Below are positions 36,714-45,662 of a DNA stretch of 64,000 nucleotides, one piece after another. Position 1 is the first letter of the stretch, and every line of letters begins with the position of its first letter. The notes under the pieces were generated by a model that had not been told where the DNA came from, did not search any database, and saw only the letters and a program-made list of their open reading frames with translations. Both the position numbers and the translations under genes were made by a program. The DNA is from Salinicola halimionae (lineage in GTDB: Bacteria > Pseudomonadota > Gammaproteobacteria > Pseudomonadales > Halomonadaceae). The DNA is taken from assembly GCF_003206065.1 (NCBI RefSeq), contig NZ_PZJQ01000002.1, positions 260,790 through 324,789 of the forward strand, given 5' to 3'.

Positions 36714-38414
36714 ATGAGCGACTTTCTACTGCCCGATATCGGTGAAGGCATCGTCGAATGTGAAGTGGTCAAGTGGCTGGTCAGCGAGGGCGATATCATC
36801 GCCGAGGATCAGCCCGTCGCCGAGGTCACCACCGACAAGGCGCCGGTGGAAATTCCCGCGCCCCAGGCCGGTCGCGTGACACGGCTCTATTATCGCGAAG
36901 GTGAAACGGCGCGGGTTCACGCGCCGCTGTTTGCTATCGAGAGCGTCGGGGATAGCCCCCGATCCGGCTCCGGCGATCGATCCGATCCAGATACCCGTTC
37001 TCATCACGACGCCCGGCCACCCGAACCGATCGCCGCCACGCCTGAAGACGAGGCGCTGCAGCCGCCCGCACCGGACACCGATAGAGAAGCGACGACGAAG
37101 GATTTCATCCTGCCTGATCTGGGCGAGGGCATTGTCGAGTGCGAGGTGGTGGCATGGCGCGTCGCGGAGGGCGACGAGATCGCCGAAGATCAGCCGGTGG
37201 TCGAAGTCAGCACCGACAAGGCGGTGATGGAGATCACCGCGCCGGAAGCGGGGCGAATGGTGCGCCATTACTGTCAGCTCGACGAGATCGCCAGGGTGCA
37301 TTCGCCGCTGTTCGCCTACGTACCGCAGGTCAGCGACGACAGTCGCGATTCAGCCGATGCTGACTTAGCGTCAGCTCCAGCCGGTATTGTTCCACGTGAA
37401 ACCACAGCGACCCGGGGGGATGACGAGACTTCGGGGGTATCGCAGCCAGTCATTGGCTTATCCTCATCGAATGCTGGCCGCCAACGGATTCCGGCCAGCC
37501 CGGCCGTACGCCGTCGAGTGCGCGAGCTCGGCGTGCGCCTCGAGGAGATCCCCGGCAGCGGCAAGGATGGCCGGGTGCTCAAGGAAGACGTATTGGCGTT
37601 TCGGCAGGAACAGGAGAAGCGCCAAGAACAGCGCCACGCGGAATCGCAGAATTCACAGCCGAAAGTTGCAACGTTGGTGAGTGGAACGCTGGCGTCAGAC
37701 GCCGCTTCCGAAGAACGGATCGAACCGCTGCGCGGCGTCCGCGCGGTGATGGCCCGGCGGATGAGCGAGGCGGCGTCGACGATCCCCCACTTCGCCTACG
37801 GCGAAGAGTTCGACGTTACCGAGCTGCTGGCATTGCGGGAACGGCTCAAGGGTGATTTCGAGGCCCGCGGCGAGCGGCTGACGTTGATGCCGTTGTTGAT
37901 GAAGTCGCTGGCGCTGGCCGTGGCGGAGTTCCCGCTACTCAACTGCCGGCTCAATCCGGCAGCCGACGCCATTCACTACCAGACCTCGTGCAATATCGGG
38001 ATGGCGGTGGATAGCGCCAGCGGCCTGCTGGTACCCAACGTCAAGCACGTCGAGGGATTGAGTCTGCGCGAGGTGGCCGCCGAGGTGGAGCGGCTGACCC
38101 GAGCGGCTCGTGACGGGCGAGTCGAACCGGCCGATCTCAAGGGCGGCACGATCAGTATCTCCAACATCGGCGTGCTGGGCGGCACCTACGCCATGCCGAT
38201 CATCAACGCGCCGGAGGTGGCGATCGTCGCCCTCGGCCGAGTCCAGCGTCTGCCGCGTTTCGCGGAAGATGGGTCGGTGGTCTCTCGGGCGATCATGACC
38301 GTGACCTGGTCCGGCGATCACCGGGTGCTGGATGGCGGGACCATGGCGCGTTTCTGCAACCGCTGGAAGGGGTATCTGGAAGGGCCGGAGACGATGCTGG
38401 TAGATTTGCACTGA
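36714..38414 (+). CDS. bkdB: Branched-chain 2-oxoacid dehydrogenase E2 with two lipoyl domains
   Basis: A 566-aa dihydrolipoyl acyltransferase. Two lipoyl domains (residues 1–76 and 128–204) carry Lys 42 (TTDKA) and Lys 169 (STDKA). Acidic/Ser linkers follow, then the E1/E3-binding domain near 270–305 (ASPAVRRRVRELG…GSGKDGRVLKEDV), and a C-terminal catalytic domain ending SGDHRVLDGGTMARF with the active-site His. It transfers the acyl group from E1 to CoA. Many bkdB products have one lipoyl domain, so the doubling is notable. No E3 gene follows; a shared dihydrolipoamide dehydrogenase elsewhere must be used. Confidence 0.93.
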   Translation: MSDFLLPDIGEGIVECEVVKWLVSEGDIIAEDQPVAEVTTDKAPVEIPAPQAGRVTRLYYREGETARVHAPLFAIESVGDSPRSGSGDRSDPDTRSHHDARPPEPIAATPEDEALQPPAPDTDREATTKDFILPDLGEGIVECEVVAWRVAEGDEIAEDQPVVEVSTDKAVMEITAPEAGRMVRHYCQLDEIARVHSPLFAYVPQVSDDSRDSADADLASAPAGIVPRETTATRGDDETSGVSQPVIGLSSSNAGRQRIPASPAVRRRVRELGVRLEEIPGSGKDGRVLKEDVLAFRQEQEKRQEQRHAESQNSQPKVATLVSGTLASDAASEERIEPLRGVRAVMARRMSEAASTIPHFAYGEEFDVTELLALRERLKGDFEARGERLTLMPLLMKSLALAVAEFPLLNCRLNPAADAIHYQTSCNIGMAVDSASGLLVPNVKHVEGLSLREVAAEVERLTRAARDGRVEPADLKGGTISISNIGVLGGTYAMPIINAPEVAIVALGRVQRLPRFAEDGSVVSRAIMTVTWSGDHRVLDGGTMARFCNRWKGYLEGPETMLVDLH

Positions 38415-38430
38415 GTCGGAGCGGATAGCC

Positions 38431-40245
38431 ATGACCGAGCCGACGGAGCTGCAGCAGTTCTACATTCCCGAGGAGCAGTCGGTCTATCTGCTCAGCCAGA
38501 GCCAGGCCCGGCAGCTGCGCGAATGGATCGAACGCTGCCGTCATCAGCTCGCCCAGGTCGGCTACCGGGAGGTCGAACTTGTCGGCAAGGGCGCCTATGG
38601 TTTCGTCTTTGCGGGTATCGATAGCGCCGGCGACAGCCACGTCTTCAAGTTCACTCGTCAGAATCTACCGACTTCGTTTCACGAGCGCCTCGAGGAAGAG
38701 GCGTTCATGCTCGAACAGGTGGATCATCCCCGCGTGCCTCGGTTGATCGCCTATCGCACTCTGCGTCACCAGGCGATGCTGGTGATGGCGCGTGCCCCGG
38801 GCATCAACCTGGAGGAGTTTTCGCTGCGCCAGGGTCGGCTGACGACGCGGCTGGTGATCGGGATCGCCACGCAGCTGGCCGACATCCTGCGCGCGCTGCG
38901 CCACGAATCCGCCGAAGGCCGGCTCGTGGTACACGGGGACATCAAACCTTCCAATCTGATGTTCGATCCCCTCACCGAGCAGATCGCACTGATCGACTGG
39001 GGCTCCTCGGTCTTCGCTCAGCTCGATGCCGAGGGGCAGTTCCTGTCGCGTAACGTGATGGAGCTGATGTCCGCCGATATTCAGCACACCAACGCCCGCA
39101 TGGGCGATGTCTATTACATCGGCGAGGAGCAGTTGAACGGTGCGCTATCGTCGCCGCGCTTCGACGAACAGGGCGCCGCCGCGACGCTCTATGCCCTTGC
39201 TACCGCACAGTCCAGCCGCTTCGGACATGAGACGATCCCGGCAACCTCGCTGGATTTGCCGATCGAGTTCGCCCGGATACTGGATGCCATGCTTAGCGAC
39301 GACGCCGCGCTGCGTCGCCGGGCCGGAGATTATTTTCTCCAGCACATGCCGCGCATCGCCCGCACCCTCATCCGCGAACCGGTGGCTGCGCCGGAAATTC
39401 CGCTGGTGCCGGTCTGGGTGCGTTCGCTGGAGCAGGAAATCGAGACGGTGATCTACAGTTCGCGCAAGGCGTTTCTGCGTGACGATCATCGCCAGGATGA
39501 CGCGCGCGATGACACCCTGAGCGCGATCAATGATGTTCAGCTCGATCGCTACTACAAGCATTTCATGCAGGGCATGGGCGATCTCGAGAAGGCTTTCCTG
39601 GTGGCAGTGGGGCGACTGGGCAAGTATCCGGTGGTGGGTGGCCTGGCGGTGCGCTGGAGCGACGCCGGCGTCGAGTTCGACACCACGCTGAGTCTCAACG
39701 AGCCCTCGCTCCGGACGGCCTTCGTCGCGGCGGTGAACAACATGATCACCCTGGCCCGGTCGATTCGCCGCCGCGATGGGGTGTTCAAGGCGTGCCTGTT
39801 CAACGCCCGGCGCACCCTGCACGTCGATCGCGACGATGCCTCGCAGCCCTTCGTGCCCGATGCCGATTGCGTGATTCCCTACGAGGTCAGCCCCACGCCG
39901 GAACTGGAAGACGCCAGCCGCGAACACTCCTACTTCGAGGACGGCCCGGACCCCGAGGAGTTCCTGCGGCTGCCGACGGTGATGATCGAGGCGCTGTCGC
40001 GGCTCAATGCCATCCATCACACCGGCATGATCATCTTCGAGGCCTTGCCGACCCACTTGAAGATCCACAGCTACTATCGCCTGCTCGATCCGGCACGGGA
40101 GAACGAGTTCCGCGCCTGTCTGGAGACGCTGCTGGCGGCGGTGCCGCAGATCGATGGCCTCGGCGTCTCCGGATACATGAAGATGCCGTACAAGAACACC
40201 CGGCATTTCGCGCATCGAACAAGGCTGGCCGAGCCCCGAGCGTGA
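38431..40245 (+). CDS. Ser/Thr protein kinase-like protein at the end of the bkd operon
   Basis: A 604-aa protein with a eukaryotic-like kinase domain at residues 45–300. Glycine loop VGKGAYGFVF (51–60), ATP Lys 73 in VFKF, catalytic loop VVHGDIKPSNLMF (Asp 170, Lys 172, Asn 175) and metal Asp 189 in LIDWG are all in place, so activity is plausible, although HRD reads HGD and DFG reads DWG. Residues 330–604 form a second domain I do not recognise (GVSGYMKMPYKNTRHF near the end). It starts 16 bp after bkdB on the same strand, suggesting cotranscription. Possible role: controlling the dehydrogenase complex; this is inference. Confidence 0.8.
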   Translation: MTEPTELQQFYIPEEQSVYLLSQSQARQLREWIERCRHQLAQVGYREVELVGKGAYGFVFAGIDSAGDSHVFKFTRQNLPTSFHERLEEEAFMLEQVDHPRVPRLIAYRTLRHQAMLVMARAPGINLEEFSLRQGRLTTRLVIGIATQLADILRALRHESAEGRLVVHGDIKPSNLMFDPLTEQIALIDWGSSVFAQLDAEGQFLSRNVMELMSADIQHTNARMGDVYYIGEEQLNGALSSPRFDEQGAAATLYALATAQSSRFGHETIPATSLDLPIEFARILDAMLSDDAALRRRAGDYFLQHMPRIARTLIREPVAAPEIPLVPVWVRSLEQEIETVIYSSRKAFLRDDHRQDDARDDTLSAINDVQLDRYYKHFMQGMGDLEKAFLVAVGRLGKYPVVGGLAVRWSDAGVEFDTTLSLNEPSLRTAFVAAVNNMITLARSIRRRDGVFKACLFNARRTLHVDRDDASQPFVPDADCVIPYEVSPTPELEDASREHSYFEDGPDPEEFLRLPTVMIEALSRLNAIHHTGMIIFEALPTHLKIHSYYRLLDPARENEFRACLETLLAAVPQIDGLGVSGYMKMPYKNTRHFAHRTRLAEPRA

Positions 40246-40392
40246 CCCGCCCGCCCCGGGGGCAGCGAGGTCGGGGTGGGGAGTTCGATGAGATCCGGCG
40301 ATTTGTGCGCGATCGTTGCGTTTTCGAGACTTTTTTCACCCCATTTGGCCGTTTTTATGGCGGAACCAGGGATGAAACGGATTCGAGCCGTT

Positions 40393-40398
40393 ATAATT
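40393..40398 (+). promoter_or_regulatory. Candidate -10 element of the symporter gene
   Basis: TATAAT lies 91 bp before the symporter start in the gene-free stretch 40246–40488. No good -35 hexamer is visible at 16–18 bp, so it may rely on an activator or be coincidental. Confidence 0.35.
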
Positions 40399-40488
40399 CG
40401 CGCCGACAAGAGAAGCCCTCAGGCGTGACTGACGCCCGTCATGCAGCGCTACGGGCTTCCGACAACAGCAATACTCGATGGTGAATTC

Positions 40489-41835
40489 ATGGCCAAGCAA
40501 TCCCATACCCATGCGCAGTGGTCCTCCCGTACGGCGTTCGTTCTGGCGGCGACCGGTTCGGCCGTGGGCCTCGGCAATATCTGGAAGTTCCCCTACATGG
40601 TGGGCGACAGCGGCGGTGCGGTCTTCGTGCTCGTCTATCTGGTCTGTATCGCGCTGATCGGCCTGCCGATACTGGTCTCCGAATGGCTGCTGGGACGGCG
40701 CGGGCAGGCCAACCCGATCAACACCATGCAGAAGCTCGGCCGTGATTCGAAGCTGTCTCCCGACTGGGTGCTGGTGGGGATCGCCGGCGTGCTGGGCTCG
40801 TTCCTGATCCTGTCGTTCTACAGCGTCGTCGGCGGCTGGTCGCTCAACTACACCTGGAGCACGCTGACCGGCGACCTGGGTAAATCCAGCGGGGTCGACG
40901 TCGGCGATTACTTCACCACGCTGCTGGGTCAGCCGGGCACGCTGCTGTTCTGGCATACGCTGTTCATGTTGATCACGTTCGGGATCGTCGCCGGCGGCGT
41001 CAAAGGCGGCCTGGAGCGGGCGGCCAAATGGCTGATGCCGCTGTTGATCGTCGCGCTGGTCGGTCTGGTCGGTTTCGGCGCAACCACTAGCGGCTTCGGC
41101 GAAGCGGCCAGGTTCATGTTCTCGCCCGACTGGAGCAAGCTCAACGGTGGCGTCGTTCTCGCCGCGTTGGGTCACGCCTTCTTCACGCTGTCGCTGGGGA
41201 TGGGGATCATGATGGCGTACGGCTCCTACCTGGGTCAGGACGTCGACCTGATCAAGACGGCGCGCACCGTGGTGATTCTGGATACCGTCATTGCGCTGGG
41301 CGCCGGCATGGCGATCTTTCCGGTGGTGTTCGCCAATAACCTGGATCCGAGCGCGGGGCCGGGCCTGCTGTTCGTCACCCTGCCGTTGGCCTTCATCGAC
41401 ATGCCCTGGGGGCTGGTGTTCGGTACGGTGTTCTTTGCGCTGCTGACCGTGGCCGCGATCACCTCGGCGATCTCGCTGCTGGAGCCGGTGACGGAGTTTC
41501 TGGAAGAGCGTACGTCGCTGTCTCGGCTGGGTTCGGCGTTCGTCGCCGCGCTGGCGACCTGGTCACTGGGGATCGCGGCGCTGCTGGCGTTCAACGTCTG
41601 GTCAGGCTTCCAGCCGTTCGGCTTCAACGTCTTCGATCTGCTCGACGCGCTCACCAGCAAGCTGATGCTGCCGCTGACGGGGCTGGCCGCGATCGTCTTT
41701 ACCGCCTGGTTCCTGGATAGCGAGGGTGTGAAGCAGGAGCTGGGTTTGGGGCCGAGGGGTCGGGTGCTGTGGCACTACGTATCGCGTTACGTGGCGCCGA
41801 TCGGGGTGGTCGTGGTGTTCTTCAATAGCCTGTAG
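40489..41835 (+). CDS. Sodium-dependent transporter of the neurotransmitter:sodium symporter family
   Basis: A 448-aa inner-membrane protein with 11 or so hydrophobic segments. TM1 has the family signature GSAVGLGNIWKFPYMVGDSG (residues 20–39), whose backbone forms the Na+ and substrate sites in LeuT-type carriers; GMGIMMAYGSYLG near 243 matches TM6. NSS proteins import amino acids or related compounds with Na+. ATG at 40489 gives the usual short cytoplasmic N-terminus. The substrate cannot be read from sequence; placement after the branched-chain operon is only suggestive. A strong hairpin follows. Confidence 0.9.
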   Translation: MAKQSHTHAQWSSRTAFVLAATGSAVGLGNIWKFPYMVGDSGGAVFVLVYLVCIALIGLPILVSEWLLGRRGQANPINTMQKLGRDSKLSPDWVLVGIAGVLGSFLILSFYSVVGGWSLNYTWSTLTGDLGKSSGVDVGDYFTTLLGQPGTLLFWHTLFMLITFGIVAGGVKGGLERAAKWLMPLLIVALVGLVGFGATTSGFGEAARFMFSPDWSKLNGGVVLAALGHAFFTLSLGMGIMMAYGSYLGQDVDLIKTARTVVILDTVIALGAGMAIFPVVFANNLDPSAGPGLLFVTLPLAFIDMPWGLVFGTVFFALLTVAAITSAISLLEPVTEFLEERTSLSRLGSAFVAALATWSLGIAALLAFNVWSGFQPFGFNVFDLLDALTSKLMLPLTGLAAIVFTAWFLDSEGVKQELGLGPRGRVLWHYVSRYVAPIGVVVVFFNSL

Positions 41836-41879
41836 ATCGTCGATCGCCTTGGCACGCTTCGACGCGTGACAGGGCTCTG

Positions 41880-41927
41880 CCGTCGGAGAGGGCTCCGACG
41901 GTTCAGGCAGCGGCCGCGGTTTTTTTC
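41880..41927 (+). terminator. Terminator of the symporter gene
   Basis: CCGTCGGAG–AGGG–CTCCGACGG is a perfect 9-bp stem (41880–41901), followed within 20 bp by GCGGCCGCGG and a run of seven T. Confidence 0.75.
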
Positions 41928-42053
41928 GAGCACGCGGCCGCTGATCGTTGAGGCCGGCGAAGCGAATGAGTGGTGAAAGAGTGGCGAAACGGTGGCGAAA
42001 GAGCGGACGGCTGCTTGTCAGCGATGCTTCTCCGGCTTTGCCACGGGTTTGCG

Positions 42054-42242
42054 CTACTCAGGCATCTCGGCGATCTCTTCCGCCAACTGGCGCTTTTCCT
42101 GACGCTGCTCGATACCGCGCCGGGCCTTGAGGTAGCGAACGGCGGCCCTGCGCTTGCGCTGTTCGTGCTCGCTGACCTCCAGCGTCATGAAAATGTCGAT
42201 GATTTCGCTTTTCAGGGTGTGAAGATGTTCGACGGTCGTCAT
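42054..42242 (-). CDS. Small charged protein, possibly PA3496-like
   Basis: A 62-aa soluble, helical and highly charged protein. ATG at 42242 is chosen because AGGAG lies 9–13 bp upstream. The second half (EQRKRRAAVRYLKARRGIEQ and the following EKRQLAEEI) resembles the small basic-helix proteins of the PA3496 group, tentatively linked to envelope integrity in pseudomonads. This likeness is weak. The gene stands alone, convergent with the symporter gene and divergent from hexR. Confidence 0.6.
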   Translation of the reverse strand: MTTVEHLHTLKSEIIDIFMTLEVSEHEQRKRRAAVRYLKARRGIEQRQEKRQLAEEIAEMPE

Positions 42243-42458
42243 GCTCGAATCTCCTGGCATCTTCGGATCTGTCGGTTAGCACCCGACATGCATACTATGC
42301 CTAACATTACAAGAACGTGACGGTTAGCTTTTGTCATGCTTTCAACGTCGTTTGTCCCATGTGTCACCGACGCCATGAGTCGGGCATACTGAGCAACGAA
42401 TTCCCTATCGAAACATAACGACACGAGACCGCCTGATGTCGCCATCCGAGGGCCAGCC

Positions 42459-43316
42459 ATGAGCCGTTCCCTGTTCGATGAATTGCGCGTGCACATGGAT
42501 CGCCTGCGCCGCTCCGAGCAGAAGGTGGCGCGCTTCGTGCTGCGCAACCCCGAAGAGGTGATCCTGATGCGGATCACCGATCTGGCCAGCGAGGCGCAGG
42601 TCAGCGAGCCGACGGTGGTGCGTTTCTGTCGCGCCATGGGCATGGCCGGGTTCCAGGAGTTCAAGCTCAAGCTGGCGCAGATGATGGCCAAGGGCAGCCA
42701 GTACGCCCAGTTCACCATGAACGACGGCGACAGCGTGGCCGAGTTCTCCCACGGTATCTTCGACAGCACCATCGAGACGCTCGAACAGGTCCGCGATCAC
42801 CTGGACAACGAGGCGCTGGGCCGCGCGATTGCGGCGCTGGCGGTGGCCAATCGGGTCGAGTTCTACGGTTACGGCGCCTCGGGCATCGTCGCCGCCGATG
42901 CCCAGCACAAGTTCTTCCGGCTGCAGATCCAGACCTCGGCCTACTCCGATCCGCATTTGCAGGCGATGTCCGCCGCGACCCTGAAAGCGGGCGACGTGGT
43001 GGTGGCGATCTCCCAGACTGGCCGCACCCGGGCGCTGATCGCCAGCGCCAGGACGGCGGTCAAGGCCGGGGCGACCGTGATCGGCCTGTGCCCCAGCGAT
43101 TCGCCGCTGGCCCGCGAGGTGACGTTGACATTGCCGGTCGACGTGCAGGAAGACACCGAAGTCTACATTCCCATGACCTCACGTATTGCCCATTTGCTGA
43201 CCATCGACGTGCTCGCCGTCGGCGTGGCCAAGAATCGTGGCCCGCAGATCAGCGATCAGCTCAAGGCGATCAAACGCAGCCTGGGGTCGCTGAGGGTCTC
43301 CAACAACGTGTCATGA
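42459..43316 (+). CDS. hexR: HexR, RpiR-family regulator of sugar metabolism
   Basis: A 285-aa RpiR-type regulator: N-terminal helix-turn-helix (ITDLASEAQVSEPTVVRFCR near residue 38) and a C-terminal SIS sugar-phosphate-binding domain (FYGYGASGIVAADAQHKFF near 130, VVAISQTGRTRALIASA near 182, VQEDTEVYIPMTSRIAHL near 227). These blocks closely follow HexR, which responds to 2-keto-3-deoxy-6-phosphogluconate and represses Entner–Doudoroff genes. No zwf/edd/eda genes are next to it. ATG 42459 follows GAGGG. Ends with a strong terminator. Confidence 0.87.
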   Translation: MSRSLFDELRVHMDRLRRSEQKVARFVLRNPEEVILMRITDLASEAQVSEPTVVRFCRAMGMAGFQEFKLKLAQMMAKGSQYAQFTMNDGDSVAEFSHGIFDSTIETLEQVRDHLDNEALGRAIAALAVANRVEFYGYGASGIVAADAQHKFFRLQIQTSAYSDPHLQAMSAATLKAGDVVVAISQTGRTRALIASARTAVKAGATVIGLCPSDSPLAREVTLTLPVDVQEDTEVYIPMTSRIAHLLTIDVLAVGVAKNRGPQISDQLKAIKRSLGSLRVSNNVS

Positions 43317-43330
43317 CGGCTTCGTGACCG

Positions 43331-43359
43331 GAAAACGTCGCCTACGGGCGACGTTTTTT
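43331..43359 (+). terminator. Terminator of hexR
   Basis: AACGTCGCC–TACG–GGCGACGTT is a perfect 9-bp stem followed by TTTT, 15 bp after the hexR stop. Confidence 0.88.
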
Positions 43360-43371
43360 GTGTCTCGATTA

Positions 43372-43387
43372 CTGTATATATAGACAG
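43372..43387. promoter_or_regulatory. LexA box in front of imuA
   Basis: CTGTATATATAGACAG matches the enterobacterial-type SOS box CTGT-N8-ACAG exactly in both half sites and in AT-rich spacer. It lies 124–139 bp upstream of imuA, the usual target of LexA in the imuA-imuB-dnaE2 cassette. Confidence 0.88.
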
Positions 43388-43510
43388 TAATCGTGTTCTG
43401 AGTGACACTGTCGGCAACGTTTCAACCGTCTCGGCCACCCTCATGTCGTCACTCGCTTCCCGCCGTTTCCGATGGATATTGCTGCCGCTGCCCGTTACGG
43501 GGGCCGGCCG

Positions 43511-44122
43511 ATGAGCAGCCTGGAATCCCTGCTCGACAGCCGTCAGGTCTGGCGTGCCCAGGCGGGCGGCGTCAGCGACGGTGGCGAAGCGATTGCCAGC
43601 GGGCACGCCGAGCTAGACGAGCTATTGCCGGGTGGCGGCTGGCCGTCGGCCGCCATCAGCGAGCTGCTGTCGTCGGGGGCCGGCAACGGTGAGCTCGCCC
43701 TGCTGTGGCCGCTGCTTTCGCGGATGACCCGCGAGGGCCGGCCGGTGGTGCTGGTATCGCCACCGGGTGTGCCGTATCCGGCGGCGTGGCGGCAGGCGGG
43801 CGTGGCGCTCGAACAGTGTCACTGGCTGGATGTGCAGGGGCGCGAGGCGCTGTGGGCGACGGAGCAGTGTCTTCGTGCCGGCTGTTGCGCAGTCGTCGTC
43901 GCCTGGCTGCCGCAGGCCGATAGCCGTCTCATGCGCCGGCTGCAGGTGGCGGCGGCGAGCGGGAATACGCTGGCGTTCGTTCACCGGCCGCTGGCGAAAG
44001 TGTCCGAAGCCTCGCCAGCGCCACTGCGAATACGACTGCACCGGCATGCCGAGCTGGAGATCCTCAAGTGTCGCGGTGGCTTTGCCCCTGCGCGGCGAAT
44101 CGCCTTCGGCGCCGGAGCGTGA
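43511..44122 (+). CDS. imuA: ImuA, RecA-like SOS mutagenesis protein
   Basis: A 203-aa protein of the ImuA/SulA-like RecA-fold group. LDELLPGGGWPSAAISELLS near residue 33 and LLWPLLSRMTREGRPVVLVSPP near 65 are characteristic, as is the C-terminal RHAELEILKCRGG. ATG at 43511 (MSSLESLLDSR) matches the usual beginning; an in-frame ATG at 43472 adds 13 residues. First gene of a LexA-boxed operon with imuB 4 bp downstream. ImuA helps load the error-prone polymerase module. Confidence 0.85.
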   Translation: MSSLESLLDSRQVWRAQAGGVSDGGEAIASGHAELDELLPGGGWPSAAISELLSSGAGNGELALLWPLLSRMTREGRPVVLVSPPGVPYPAAWRQAGVALEQCHWLDVQGREALWATEQCLRAGCCAVVVAWLPQADSRLMRRLQVAAASGNTLAFVHRPLAKVSEASPAPLRIRLHRHAELEILKCRGGFAPARRIAFGAGA

Positions 44123-44126
44123 CGCC

Positions 44127-45662
44127 ATGCGCTGGGTCTGCCTGCTGTTTCCGCGCCTGGCCCTGGAGGGTGCGCTGCGCCGCCGTCCCGATCCCGAGGC
44201 GCCGTTCGCGCTGATCGACGGGCCGGTACAGCGTCAATGCATTCGCGCTGCCAATCGCGCCGCGCGTAAGCAGGGCGTCAAGCCCGGGCAGGCGCTGGGT
44301 TTCGCCGAAGCGCTCTTCAATGCACCCGAACATGTGCAGGTTAATGCGCCGCTTTCCAAGGCGCCCGGACACGCGCACTTCAACGCGCCCGATGCCGCGC
44401 CAGATAGGGGTTCTCGATCCGGTTCGAGTCAGCGGCTCGAGACGGCACTCTTCGATGTCGAATCGGTGGAGCGCTGGCGCCGACGGTTAGCGACCTGGGC
44501 CTACGGCTTCAGCGCCCAGGTCAGCCTTCACTACCCGCATGCGCTGGTGTTCGAGGTCGCCAGCAGTCTCGACCTGCTGGGGCCGTGGCCGCGGCTGGAG
44601 ACGAGGCTTCGCGCGGAACTCACCGCACTTGGTTTTTCGCATCGGCTGGTGATAGCCCCTAACCCGGCGGCGGCGCGAGTCCTGGTCAATGTCCACGACG
44701 GGCTGGCGGTGGACGACACCGGGCTGGAGTCGGCACTGGCAACGCTGCGTCTCGACCGCGCCGGGCTGGCGAGCATCGATGCCGATCGTGACATCCTGCA
44801 GACCCTGAATCGCAGCGGTTTCCAGCGGCTGGGCGAGCTGTTCGCCCTGCCGCGCAACGCCTTGGCCCGACGTTTCGGTGGCGGTCTGATGCGCCACCTG
44901 GCCGAACTGCGCGGGGAGTGGCCACTGGCGCTCGATTATCACCGCCCGACGCCGCGGTTTTCCCGCACCTTCGAATTCGACCAGCCGGTACATGCCATCG
45001 CCGGTCTGGCCTTTCCGCTCAAGCGGCTGTTGCAGGAGCTGGGCGTGTTTCTGATGGGGCAGGATGCGGGCGTCGAGCGCTTCTGTCTGACGTTCGAGCT
45101 GGAAGATGGCCCGCCGCAGCGCGTCGAGATCGGTCTGATATCGGTACAGCGCGATCCCGACACGCTGCTCGAACTCACCCGTGCTCATCTGGAGCGCATG
45201 CGTCTCGCTGGCCCGGTGATGACACTGACGCTCTCCGCCCCGCGATTGGCCGGCTATGCGCCGACTCGGCGGGAGTTGCTGGAAGGGCCGGCGCGTCAGG
45301 CCCAGGCCTGGGCCGCGCTTCACCAGCGTCTGGTCGCGCGGCTGGGGCAACCGGCACTCAAGCCGCTGGTGGAGCATCGCGAGCACCGGCCGGAAGCCGC
45401 GGTGCTCAACGGTGCCGGGCCGCGGGCGCGCGAAGCCTCGATCGGACCGCCGCGACCCGGCTGGCTGGCTAGCGTGCCGCAGCGCTGCGATGGTGACGTG
45501 GTGCAACTTTTAGCGGGGCCGGAGCGAATCGAAAGCGGCTGGTGGGACGGTGGGGACATTCGGCGCGACTACTACCTGGCCCAGTGGGCCGACGGTCGCC
45601 ATGCCTGGGTCTGGTGCGAGCCGGAGCGGCAGGGCTGGTATCTGCACGGGTGGTTCGGATGA
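44127..45662 (+). CDS. imuB: ImuB, Y-family polymerase-like mutagenesis protein
   Basis: A 511-aa DinB/UmuC-like protein beginning [19 protein letters not shown], as expected for ImuB, a catalytically inactive Y-family relative that bridges ImuA, DnaE2 and the sliding clamp. HhH-type segment [20 protein letters not shown] lies near residue 224 and [19 protein letters not shown] near 270. Residues 66–100 contain an Ala/Pro-rich insert with repeated NAP steps ([22 protein letters not shown]) not expected in the family. ATG 44127 follows the imuA stop by 4 bp; the stop overlaps dnaE2 by 4 bp. Confidence 0.9.
   Translation: MRWVCLLFPRLALEGALRRRPDPEAPFALIDGPVQRQCIRAANRAARKQGVKPGQALGFAEALFNAPEHVQVNAPLSKAPGHAHFNAPDAAPDRGSRSGSSQRLETALFDVESVERWRRRLATWAYGFSAQVSLHYPHALVFEVASSLDLLGPWPRLETRLRAELTALGFSHRLVIAPNPAAARVLVNVHDGLAVDDTGLESALATLRLDRAGLASIDADRDILQTLNRSGFQRLGELFALPRNALARRFGGGLMRHLAELRGEWPLALDYHRPTPRFSRTFEFDQPVHAIAGLAFPLKRLLQELGVFLMGQDAGVERFCLTFELEDGPPQRVEIGLISVQRDPDTLLELTRAHLERMRLAGPVMTLTLSAPRLAGYAPTRRELLEGPARQAQAWAALHQRLVARLGQPALKPLVEHREHRPEAAVLNGAGPRAREASIGPPRPGWLASVPQRCDGDVVQLLAGPERIESGWWDGGDIRRDYYLAQWADGRHAWVWCEPERQGWYLHGWFG

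Noticed and set aside
37366-37382. LiuR-like palindrome CTGACTTAGCGTCAG inside bkdB
   Set aside because: It lies in the coding sequence for the E2 linker and differs in the centre from the promoter palindromes; chance or coding constraint is more likely.
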